Shown in pieces: positions 1-6,129 of a DNA stretch of 12,835 nt. Made by a program: the position numbers and the translations under genes. Position 1 is the stretch's first letter. Each line of letters starts with the position of its first letter. The DNA is from Candidatus Aminicenantota bacterium. GTDB lineage: Bacteria; Acidobacteriota; B3-B38; Guanabaribacteriales; B3-B38. The notes under the pieces are model-generated. The model made no database searches and was not told the DNA's origin. It was given only the letters and a program-made list of their open reading frames with translations. The stretch is taken from positions 1 to 12,835 of the forward strand of contig JAOUOQ010000033.1 in NCBI GenBank assembly GCA_029880275.1, given 5' to 3'.

Positions 1-111
1 TGGAGTCAGGACAAAAAAGGGAGCTGCTTTTTCTAAGCATAAAGGATCAAAAATAGGGCACAAAGGAGGGAAGCTTTTTAGAGTAGCCTCGCTGGTCAGT
101 CATGGAGAGGA

Positions 112-318
112 TTATTTAACATGAATGTTGTTATTTTTTATCTTTTTAGCCAGGGTGTTGCGGTTAAGCCCCAGGAATTCGGCGGTATGGTTTATTCGAT
201 AGTTATTCTTCTCAAGGGCTTTCTTAATGAACCTTTTCTCAAACTCCCTTATAGCGTCTCTATAGTTCACCCCCTTCTCAATCATCTCAGTGATAAGTTG
301 GTCTAACTTCCTATGCAT
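112..318 (-). CDS. Small Fis-type helix-turn-helix DNA-binding protein
   Basis: This 68-residue protein is almost entirely a Fis/HTH_8 domain, the DNA-binding fold found in Fis and at the C-terminus of NtrC-type activators. The first half (about 1-35) is predicted helical and carries the conserved pattern YRDAIREFEKRFIKKAL. The helix-turn-helix lies at about 41-62, with NHTAEFLGLNRNTLAKKIK as the recognition part. It is shorter than enteric Fis (98 residues) and has no receiver or AAA+ domain, so it cannot activate sigma-54 by itself. The ATG start is preceded by AAGGGTGG four bases upstream. It follows the S9 peptidase gene on the same strand but is separated from it by a strong terminator, so it is probably transcribed separately. 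A weak hairpin followed by a T run (about 12-39) could end its transcript. The family call is secure; the target genes are unknown. Confidence 0.85.
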   Translation of the reverse strand: MHRKLDQLITEMIEKGVNYRDAIREFEKRFIKKALEKNNYRINHTAEFLGLNRNTLAKKIKNNNIHVK

Positions 319-503
319 CTTGCCACCCTTTTCTTAAAGCTAAAAAGTTACTCTCGTTTGTGGGTAGAAATACTCCTTCTGTTATTATTAAATGACAAAA
401 GCTTCCTTCGGAAAGCCTCACTCCCTTTATATGTTAACGTTCCTGACTATGAGACTTTCTGATTATCACTAAGATGAATAAATCTTTTTTAGCATATCCA
501 ATA
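319..503. other. Intergenic spacer between the Fis-like gene and the S9 peptidase
   Basis: AT-rich spacer with no convincing reading frame. On the minus strand it has a short imperfect hairpin at 401-416 (stem about six pairs with a bulge and a GAA loop) followed by TTTTG. This could be a secondary terminator behind the stronger one at 525-555, but it is weak. The promoter of the Fis-like gene should lie here; I see no clear -35/-10 pair. Confidence 0.4.
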
Positions 504-2576
504 TCATGTGTCAAGGGGGTGTTTAAAAAAATTTAGGGGAAAGTCTAACTTCCCCCCCTTTAAGAGCAGATTCCTCAGTAAGAGGTTCGTTTTTTGCTTA
601 TCTTCTATACCGCGGAGCCATTTGTTAAACCAGTCTAAGTTCCTCTTCATAGCGTCATTCTGCAGCTTTGGCTCCTGGATGCCGTGAGGCTGGCGGGGAT
701 AGATGACGAACTCCACCGGGACATTGTTCCTCTTTAACCCCTGGTATAGTTCCTTCGACTGGGAGAGGGGAACCCGCTGATCCTCGGCTCCGTGCTGGAT
801 GAGAGTAGGGGTTACGGCTTTGCCTATATGATACATAGCAGAGTGGTCGAGATAGACTTTCATCTCCTCCCAAGGCGGGCCTCCGAAGTAGGACTCCATA
901 AACTCCGGTACATCGGTTTGCCCGTAGAAGCTGTAAAGATTAGGCAGCCCGGCACCCACCGAAGCCGCTTTGAAGCGATCTGTCTGAGTGATGACCCAGG
1001 AGGTCATATACCCCGCATAGCTCCAGCCCATCACCCCCAGCCTGTCGGGGTCGGCTATTCCCTCTTTTATCAGATAATCGACGCCCGTCATAATATCCTG
1101 ATAGTCCTTGCCACCCCAATCCCGATAGTTAGCCGAGCGGAATTCCTCCCCATAGTTGCCGCTCCCTCTCGGGTTGGGGAGAAATATGGCATAGCCCTCT
1201 CCGGCGAAGACCTGCACAGGGTACGCCGTCCTCCGGAGGGCAAAGTCATACACAAAGCAGTCCGTCGGTTCGCAGTGGATGACGGTCAGCAGAGGATACT
1301 TATTCCCAGGCTGATAGCCCACCGGCTTAATAAGGAGCCCCTCCATATCCCATCCATCTACACTCTTCCAGTGGACCAGGGAAGTTTCTCCGAGGGCTAA
1401 ATCTCTTATCTGGGGGTTGAGGTCGGTCAATTTATGGGGGGAGAAGCGGGGGAAATCCGATGTATAGAGTTCCTCAGGCTCGGAGGGGCTCTGCCTGGTG
1501 AAGGCTACCTTGCTGAAATCTCTGGAGAAGCTGAAATTACCATAGACGAACTCTCCGCTGGTGATGCGCTGAGGCTTTCCGCCGGTGGCGGGTATGCTGA
1601 AGAGGTTGAAAGCAACCGTGGTGGGACCTAAGAAAAAGATGTTTTTTCCCTCCGGACACCAGTGGAATAAATTCACCTGCTCGTCGAAGCTCTGGGAGAT
1701 GTTCACCGGTGTGCCCCCGGCAGCGGGGACCACGCAGATATAGCTATTAACAAACCAATCGGTTTTGCCGTCCTGGGAGATGAAGGCTATCATCTTCCCA
1801 TCGGGGGACCAGCGGGGACTGGAGTCGGGACCGGGGCGCTCCACCAGCTTCCGGGTTTCACTCTCCTTAAGGGAGATAAGGTAGAGGTCCGAGTTGAAGG
1901 AGTCGGAAACTTTAGGGGTTGGCTGGGCGGAGAAGGCTATCTCACCTCCTTTAGGAGTGCAATCAAAGGAATTGATATGGAAATCCCCCCTGGTCAGCTG
2001 CTTGCCCTCCCTGGTAGTCACATCAACGAGCCAGAGGCAGTTCATCTTGAAGTTTTTTTCCACCATAATGACATCTTCTTTCTCCTTCTTCCGCCTCTCC
2101 TCCTCCTTGGTGGGTGGCTGTGGAGCCAGGTAGGCTATCTTCTTGCCGCAGGGTGACCAGGCAAAGGTGGAAATCCCGGTTTTGGAATCGGTCAGCTGAT
2201 AGGCTTCTCCAGCAAAGGAGCTTATCAACCATATCTGGGTCATTCCATCCCTGTTGGACAGAAAGGCGACCATACTCCCATCAGGGGACCAGCGGGGATG
2301 ATAGTCGCGTTTGGCGTTGGTGGTCATCTGGATGGGCTCCCCTCCGGATGAGGGTATCTTCCAGATGTCGGTGTTGTAAGTGTTCTCCTTGAAATCGGCT
2401 ACTGAGACCACATAGAGGATAGAGCTGCCATCGGGGGAGAGCTCCACTTCTCTGATATCCTTTAATGTGAAGATATCTTCAATGGTAACCGGGCGCTTCT
2501 CATCGGCAAAGAGCCCTGGAATCAGCAAACAGGCTAAAATCAGGGTGATTGATATGGTAATAAGGCTCCTTTTCAT
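504..2576 (-). CDS. Secreted S9 family serine peptidase (prolyl oligopeptidase / acylaminoacyl-peptidase type), paralogue 1
   Basis: A 690-residue exported peptidase that should cleave short peptides outside the cytoplasm. Residues 1-24 form a Sec signal peptide ending LFA before DEK. Residues about 30-395 are a WD40-like/TolB-type beta-propeller with repeated SPDG motifs (near 47, 97, 257), and about 400-655 form the alpha/beta-hydrolase domain. The catalytic triad is visible: Ser519 in GWSYAGYM, Asp599 in HGAEDQRVP and His631 in YPRQPHGIQEP. A charged insert (about 157-168, KEEERRKKEKED) interrupts the propeller, as in the paralogue at 6130-8136. Two oddities stand out. The usual HGGP motif reads HCEP at 434-437, and a tail of about 35 residues after the last conserved helix (WFNKWLRG) is encoded across a rho-independent terminator. 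The ATG has AAGGAGGG just upstream. Fold and catalytic class are secure; the substrate is unknown. Confidence 0.93.
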   Translation of the reverse strand: MKRSLITISITLILACLLIPGLFADEKRPVTIEDIFTLKDIREVELSPDGSSILYVVSVADFKENTYNTDIWKIPSSGGEPIQMTTNAKRDYHPRWSPDGSMVAFLSNRDGMTQIWLISSFAGEAYQLTDSKTGISTFAWSPCGKKIAYLAPQPPTKEEERRKKEKEDVIMVEKNFKMNCLWLVDVTTREGKQLTRGDFHINSFDCTPKGGEIAFSAQPTPKVSDSFNSDLYLISLKESETRKLVERPGPDSSPRWSPDGKMIAFISQDGKTDWFVNSYICVVPAAGGTPVNISQSFDEQVNLFHWCPEGKNIFFLGPTTVAFNLFSIPATGGKPQRITSGEFVYGNFSFSRDFSKVAFTRQSPSEPEELYTSDFPRFSPHKLTDLNPQIRDLALGETSLVHWKSVDGWDMEGLLIKPVGYQPGNKYPLLTVIHCEPTDCFVYDFALRRTAYPVQVFAGEGYAIFLPNPRGSGNYGEEFRSANYRDWGGKDYQDIMTGVDYLIKEGIADPDRLGVMGWSYAGYMTSWVITQTDRFKAASVGAGLPNLYSFYGQTDVPEFMESYFGGPPWEEMKVYLDHSAMYHIGKAVTPTLIQHGAEDQRVPLSQSKELYQGLKRNNVPVEFVIYPRQPHGIQEPKLQNDAMKRNLDWFNKWLRGIEDKQKTNLLLRNLLLKGGKLDFPLNFFKHPLDT
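525..555 (-). terminator. Rho-independent terminator inside the 3' end of the S9 peptidase frame
   Basis: Read on the minus strand, GGGGAAGT pairs with ACTTTCCCC (one bulged T) across a three-base TAG loop. TAAA and a run of seven T follow. This is a textbook intrinsic terminator for the S9 transcript. It lies upstream of the annotated stop codon at 504-506, so the last part of the coding frame overlaps the hairpin. This suggests an ancestral stop further upstream. Confidence 0.8.
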
Positions 2577-2642
2577 AACTCCCTCCTTTAGAAATGGGGT
2601 TGGTAAGGACTGGAGTATCTCATCCTTCTTGCTTTAATTCTG

Positions 2643-2666
2643 AAAAAAAGTAGGGAAGGCTCCCCC
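2643..2666 (-). terminator. Possible weak rho-independent terminator between the propeller gene and the S9 gene
   Basis: On the minus strand GGGGA pairs with TTCCC (one G-T wobble) around a GCC loop, and after TAC there is a run of seven T. The stem is only five to six pairs, so it is weaker than the one at 525-555. It would separate the transcript of the propeller gene from that of the S9 peptidase. Confidence 0.35.
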
Positions 2667-2950
2667 TTAAAAATATAAGGAAAGCAGAAAGGGAACGCTT
2701 TCTCATACAAGTCACCTGCTGATAAATGTCGAGTTTCCATGATGGCGTATGTAATAGCTTTCAGCTTATCGCAAATTATCTTTACATATTCCCTATTAAT
2801 TAACTACTTTAAAAAATTCTAAGCTAAGATGGGATGGAAGTAAAGCCCTCAGGGATGAAAAAATTAGCTTCTCCGCAAAGGGCAAAGATATTGAAAACTG
2901 CTAAAGGTGAGCTAAAAATCGAAAATGAACGCTAAGAGTAACACTATCTT

Positions 2951-3133
2951 TTAATATATCAGCCCATTCGACAGGATAGGTATAATATCTTGCAGCTCAA
3001 TTTCAACTGCCCCATTATTCAATACCGCAGGAATTGCACCATTCCTCTTGTTTCCGCCGACAACTTTCTTTTTGTCAAAGAGGATTCCATCAAGCTGGCA
3101 TACTTTCACTTTAGAGCTAACACCTTGCCATAC
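2951..3133 (-). pseudogene. Decayed, out-of-frame fragment resembling the C-terminal repeats of the adjacent propeller gene
   Basis: Just past the stop of the 818-residue propeller protein, a different minus-strand frame is open for about 60 codons and ends in TAA at 2951-2953. Its translation contains SSKVKVCQLDG, then K and V residues, then GGNKRNG. This lines up with the repeat pattern of the neighbour (SSMVKVFKADG, then KAFGGVNAQG), sharing SS-VKV, DG, GG, N and G. It has no good start codon with a ribosome binding site. The likeliest reading is a relic of a further repeat or of an older C-terminus, cut off by a frameshift or new stop. Chance similarity cannot be excluded. Confidence 0.3.
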
Positions 3134-3147
3134 TAAAAGTAAGCCCC

Positions 3148-4065
3148 TTAGTAGTTGCTCTTGCCTAAGTGCACCTCGCCCTGAGCGTTTACTCCACCGA
3201 AGGCTTTGAAGCTGAGGATGGAGGTGCCATCAGCCTTGAACACCTTGACCATAGAGCTGCCCCCCTCACCATGACCGCAAATGATTTCATCAATACCATC
3301 GTTATCTATATCAGCCGCGGTTATCTGCACATCGCCATTGGTGTTCCCGCCAAATCCAAAGGCTAAGAACTGCTTGAGTAAGGTGCCGTCCTTGTCAAAC
3401 AGCCGGACCTTGTTTCCCCCGTTATAACCGGTGGCTGCGGCTATCTCTAAATCAGGGTCGGCATCAAAGTTTCCCACCGCCAGACGCACTTCACCCCCGA
3501 GGTTATCAGTGGATTCAAATGCCTGGAAGGAGCGGACGATAGTTCCATCATAGTTGAATATCTTCACCCGGGAGCTGCCGCCTTCGCCCATACCGGCTAC
3601 TATCTCGTCAATTCCATCGGCGTTCTCCAGGTCACCCGCTGTCAGATGAACCTCTCCCTGAGCATTAGCAGCACCAAAGGCTTTGAAGCTGGTGATGAGC
3701 GTCCCATCGGTCTCAAAGACCTTCACCCACGACTGCCCACCTTCTCCCTGAGCTATAACTGTCTCGTTATCAGCGGTGTCAGCATCAAAGTTGCCTATAG
3801 CCAGATGGAGCTCACCGCTGATGTTTGCAGCGCCGAAGGCTTTGAAGGTACTGATGAGGGAGCCGTCCACCTCAAAGAACTTCACCCAAGACTTTCCACC
3901 CTCACCTTGACCGGCGGCAATCTCGTCCAGGCTGTCGGCATCAACATCCCCCACTGCCAGATGCACCTCACCCTGGCTGTTCACCGTTCCGAAGGCTTTG
4001 AAGCTATTCAAGCCATTTGCCAGGAGGTTGAACTCTTTTATCCAGCTTTTGCCACCAAGACCGTG
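3148..4065 (-). repeat. Tandem repeat array encoding about 5.5 copies of a 52-54-residue propeller-like unit
   Basis: The units begin at residues 514, 566, 619, 672, 724 and 778 of the encoded protein; the last stops at GEVHLGKSNY after about 41 residues. Units 1-3 and 6 are closest to each other (SFKAFG-x-xN-xxGEVHL). Units 4 and 5 have drifted (SFQAFESTDNLGGEVRL; QFLAFGFGGNTNGDVQI). The half unit at the end might close the propeller with the first unit, or might be a truncation. Confidence 0.75.
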
Positions 4066-5604
4066 AGCGGTGATAAATGCGCCGCCACCTGCAATCACAT
4101 AGGTCTCCCCGGCATTGGAGCGTCCATCGGGAGTAGCCACAGATGCCCCGATGATAAGGTCATCGTATGCATCGCCGTTTATATCACCGCTCGCTGCTGC
4201 ACAGCCGCATCGATCCCCGGCATCATCCCCGTAGACGGTGATGTCAGCTGATTGGGAGAACAAATCTATGGTGTAGGGTGGTGCAGATAAGTCACCGCCG
4301 AAGACAACATAGGTCTCACCAGCTTTACTGCGCCCTTCGGGGTCCGCCTGCTGAGCACCGATGACCAGGTCATGGTATCCATCTCCGTTTATATCCCCGC
4401 TGGCAACCACTTTGCCAAAACTATCAGCAGTCATTTCCCCATAGATGGTGATATCAGCAGATTGAGAACTCAAATCTACAGTATAGGGAGGGGATGGGAA
4501 ACTGGAGCCGAAGATTGCATAGGTCTCCCCGGCACTGCTTCGTCCCCCGGGGGAAGCAAGTCGGGCACCAATGATTAGGTCATGGTATCCATCTCCGTTT
4601 ACATCCCCGCTGGCCACTGCACAGCCAGACCAATCTTCGGAAACATTCCCCTTTATGGTGATGTCAGCTGATTGGGAGTGAAGGTCGATAGTGGAGGTTG
4701 GTGAGCCGGCGCCGAAGATGACATAGGTCTCCCCGGCATTTGAGCGTCCATCAGGGTCAGCCTGATATGCGCCGATGATTATATCATCATACCCATCGGC
4801 ATTTACATCCCCGCTGGCTACTGCGTAGCCAGACATACCCTCAGCCTCATCCCCGCTGATGGTAATGCCAGCTGTTCCCGTATTCAGGTCAATGACGACA
4901 GGTGAAGCCGGGCTGTAGCCAAAGATTACATAAGTCATTCCGGCATCTTCGCGGGGGGTGACACCGGGGTCAGCACAATAGGCACCGATGACCACATCGC
5001 CGTATCCATCACCGTTGATATCCCCGCTGGCGACTGCATAGCCCAAACAATCATAATCATTATCCCCGTAGACAGTGATGTTGGCAGATGTCTGGCTCAA
5101 ATCAATGGAGGCAGGAGGATTGCTGGAGCCAAAGATGACATAGGTCTTACCGGCATCGGTACGTGCAGGAGTACCGGGGTCAGCAGCCTTAGCGCCGATG
5201 ATGATATCGTCATATCCATCTTTATTTACATCCCCGCTGGCAACTGCGTAGCCAGACATACCATCAGCGTCATCCCCGCAGATGGTGATGTTGGCTGACT
5301 GAACGCTTAGGTCAAAAGTTGAGAGGGGTGAGCTACTGCCGAAGATTACATATGTCTCACCGGCGCCGCTGCGACCACCCGGGGCAGCTCCAGTGGCACC
5401 GATGATGATGTCCATGTACCCATCTCCGTTGATGTCCCCATAGCCAACAGCCTGGCCTAACCCATCATCATTGCTAGCACCCAGCACCCGCATATCGCCC
5501 CACAAACCATCCAGGTTGAGCACTCGCTGCCCATACAGCACACCCGAGAGGGCAAGAATGGAGATTATAAAAACTGAAATCGTAACACAGCTCCTCCGAA
5601 TCAT
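3148..5604 (-). CDS. Secreted double-array beta-propeller protein (FG-GAP / integrin-alpha-like repeats plus a second repeat domain)
   Basis: An 818-residue exported protein. Residues 1-25 are a Sec signal peptide. About 42-510 hold seven FG-GAP repeats, each with a calcium-loop pattern such as DINGDGYxD, then IIIGA, GRSxAGETYVIFG and a strand IDLxxQSADITIYG; seven fits one closed seven-bladed propeller of the integrin-alpha type. Residues 514-818 hold a different array of five full repeats and a half repeat of 52-54 residues, pattern GEGGxSWVKVFExDGTxIxSFKAFGxxNxxGEVHLAxGDxDxDxxDEIxAG. It lacks any catalytic motif, transmembrane anchor or recognisable sorting signal, so a binding or adhesion role at the cell surface is inferred. 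The start is firm: AAGGAGGTG lies seven bases before the ATG. A consensus promoter sits about 190 bp upstream. The protein lies between two secreted S9 peptidases, but a shared function is unproven. Confidence 0.9.
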   Translation of the reverse strand: MIRRSCVTISVFIISILALSGVLYGQRVLNLDGLWGDMRVLGASNDDGLGQAVGYGDINGDGYMDIIIGATGAAPGGRSGAGETYVIFGSSSPLSTFDLSVQSANITICGDDADGMSGYAVASGDVNKDGYDDIIIGAKAADPGTPARTDAGKTYVIFGSSNPPASIDLSQTSANITVYGDNDYDCLGYAVASGDINGDGYGDVVIGAYCADPGVTPREDAGMTYVIFGYSPASPVVIDLNTGTAGITISGDEAEGMSGYAVASGDVNADGYDDIIIGAYQADPDGRSNAGETYVIFGAGSPTSTIDLHSQSADITIKGNVSEDWSGCAVASGDVNGDGYHDLIIGARLASPGGRSSAGETYAIFGSSFPSPPYTVDLSSQSADITIYGEMTADSFGKVVASGDINGDGYHDLVIGAQQADPEGRSKAGETYVVFGGDLSAPPYTIDLFSQSADITVYGDDAGDRCGCAAASGDINGDAYDDLIIGASVATPDGRSNAGETYVIAGGGAFITAHGLGGKSWIKEFNLLANGLNSFKAFGTVNSQGEVHLAVGDVDADSLDEIAAGQGEGGKSWVKFFEVDGSLISTFKAFGAANISGELHLAIGNFDADTADNETVIAQGEGGQSWVKVFETDGTLITSFKAFGAANAQGEVHLTAGDLENADGIDEIVAGMGEGGSSRVKIFNYDGTIVRSFQAFESTDNLGGEVRLAVGNFDADPDLEIAAATGYNGGNKVRLFDKDGTLLKQFLAFGFGGNTNGDVQITAADIDNDGIDEIICGHGEGGSSMVKVFKADGTSILSFKAFGGVNAQGEVHLGKSNY
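4066..5481 (-). repeat. Tandem array encoding seven FG-GAP blades of about 67 residues
   Basis: Seven DNA units of about 200 bp each encode one blade. Blades 2 and 4 are nearly the same over GYAVASGDVNxDGYDDIIIGA and share GMSGYAV. Blades 2 and 3 share a two-to-three-residue insertion (PGTPARTDAG, PGVTPREDAG) absent from the others, which read DGRSxAG. The pattern implies stepwise, multi-unit duplication. Blade 7 has DINGDAYDD in place of DINGDGYDD. Confidence 0.8.
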
Positions 5605-5611
5605 AGTTAGA

Positions 5612-5620
5612 CACCTCCTT
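5612..5620 (-). promoter_or_regulatory. Strong Shine-Dalgarno site of the propeller gene
   Basis: Minus strand reads AAGGAGGTG seven bases before the ATG at 5604, nearly a full complement to the 16S rRNA 3' end. It fixes the start codon of the propeller gene. Confidence 0.85.
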
Positions 5621-5794
5621 TTTTAAAAAATAGATTAAAAAAATCACAGACGACCTCTTCTTCCCCGCTCCATCTAAAAGAAAGGCACAATAATCATCAT
5701 ACATAGAGCAGAGGCAAAAGTCTTTTGACAATCTTTAACTTATCTCGCTCTTTACACCTCCACTTTTTATTTTATTCGGTTTTCGTGGCGATTT

Positions 5795-5825
5795 ATTATA
5801 AACATAGTATTTCCAGGTATGTCAA
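5795..5825 (-). promoter_or_regulatory. Consensus sigma-70 promoter of the propeller gene
   Basis: On the minus strand a perfect TTGACA (5820-5825) and a perfect TATAAT (5795-5800) are 19 bp apart. The spacer is slightly longer than the optimal 17 bp. Transcription would start near 5788 and give a 5' leader of about 185 nt before the ATG at 5604. Confidence 0.6.
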
Positions 5826-5954
5826 GAAAAAAGGAGTTTTATTTTTCCAAAACTTAGAGGAAAGATAAGAAAGGTAAATTTTGTCATAGATATGAGCATC
5901 GAGATTAAACTGGCGATTAAAAAACACCTTAATTAATTTCTTCCCTCGGGAGCA

Positions 5955-6083
5955 ATGAATGTTGCAAGCACCTACTCTACGGGTGGCTTATGCTCTTCAT
6001 CTGTCAAAATACACCTATACAATAAGGAGCTTTTGTGCTCTTTTGGACGGGGACATTACTGTGGGATTGTGGTAATATATTAA
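5955..6083 (+). CDS. Possible 42-residue small protein or gene relic
   Basis: An ATG frame of 42 codons precedes the second S9 gene. It starts MNVASTYSTGGLCSS and ends FGRGHYCGIVVIY. GGGAG lies three bases before the ATG, which is close but possible. It has three cysteines, no signal peptide and no domain I recognise. Its C-terminal part overlaps the sequence in which I place a candidate promoter. It may be chance or a relic. Confidence 0.15.
   Translation: MNVASTYSTGGLCSSSVKIHLYNKELLCSFGRGHYCGIVVIY
6050..6078 (+). promoter_or_regulatory. Candidate promoter of the second S9 peptidase gene
   Basis: GGGACA (6050-6055, four of six matches to TTGACA) and TAATAT (6073-6078) are 17 bp apart, about 50 bp before the ATG at 6130. 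The match is partial, and other AT-rich -10 candidates (TATATT at 6107) exist. Confidence 0.3.
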
Positions 6084-6129
6084 AAAATGTTAAGGTCTAA
6101 GGGCATTATATTATGAAAGGGGGTCAGAG

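Larger units (their letters stand above)
2577..3147. other. 570-bp spacer between the two minus-strand secreted-protein genes
   Basis: No intact gene is visible. The part next to the propeller gene (about 2951-3133) holds a decayed repeat-like fragment, listed separately. The part next to the S9 gene contains a weak terminator at 2643-2666 and the S9 ribosome binding site (AAGGAGGG, 2581-2588). Between them (2670-2950) the DNA is AT-rich with no recognisable RNA gene. A 7-bp inverted repeat (AAGCTAA at 2821, TTAGCTT at 2864) is too far apart and too short to interpret. The S9 promoter must lie here, but I cannot point to a consensus pair. Confidence 0.5.
5605..6129. other. Divergent intergenic region with promoters for the propeller gene and the second S9 gene
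   Basis: This 525-bp AT-rich region separates two divergently read genes. Leftward, it contains a consensus promoter at 5795-5825 and a leader of roughly 185 nt ending in a strong ribosome binding site (5612-5620). Rightward, there is a candidate promoter at 6050-6078. A short plus-strand open frame of 42 codons (5955-6083) is present but resembles nothing I know. I do not recognise a riboswitch in the leader. Confidence 0.5.

Noticed and set aside
792..1400. 202-codon plus-strand open frame
   Set aside because: It lies fully inside the S9 peptidase gene on the opposite strand, has no ribosome binding site of note and no recognisable domain; it is a shadow frame.
3646..4251. 201-codon plus-strand open frame with internal repeats
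   Set aside because: Its repetitiveness comes from the antisense of the propeller repeats; no domain, no credible start.
5474..5731. 85-codon minus-strand frame overlapping the propeller gene start
   Set aside because: Overlaps the signal peptide and strong ribosome binding site of the propeller gene in another frame and has no own site; unlikely to be a leader peptide gene.
6026..6046. AGGAGC/GCTCTT hairpin in the divergent spacer
   Set aside because: Short stem with a wobble pair and a short T run; not persuasive as a terminator or riboswitch part.
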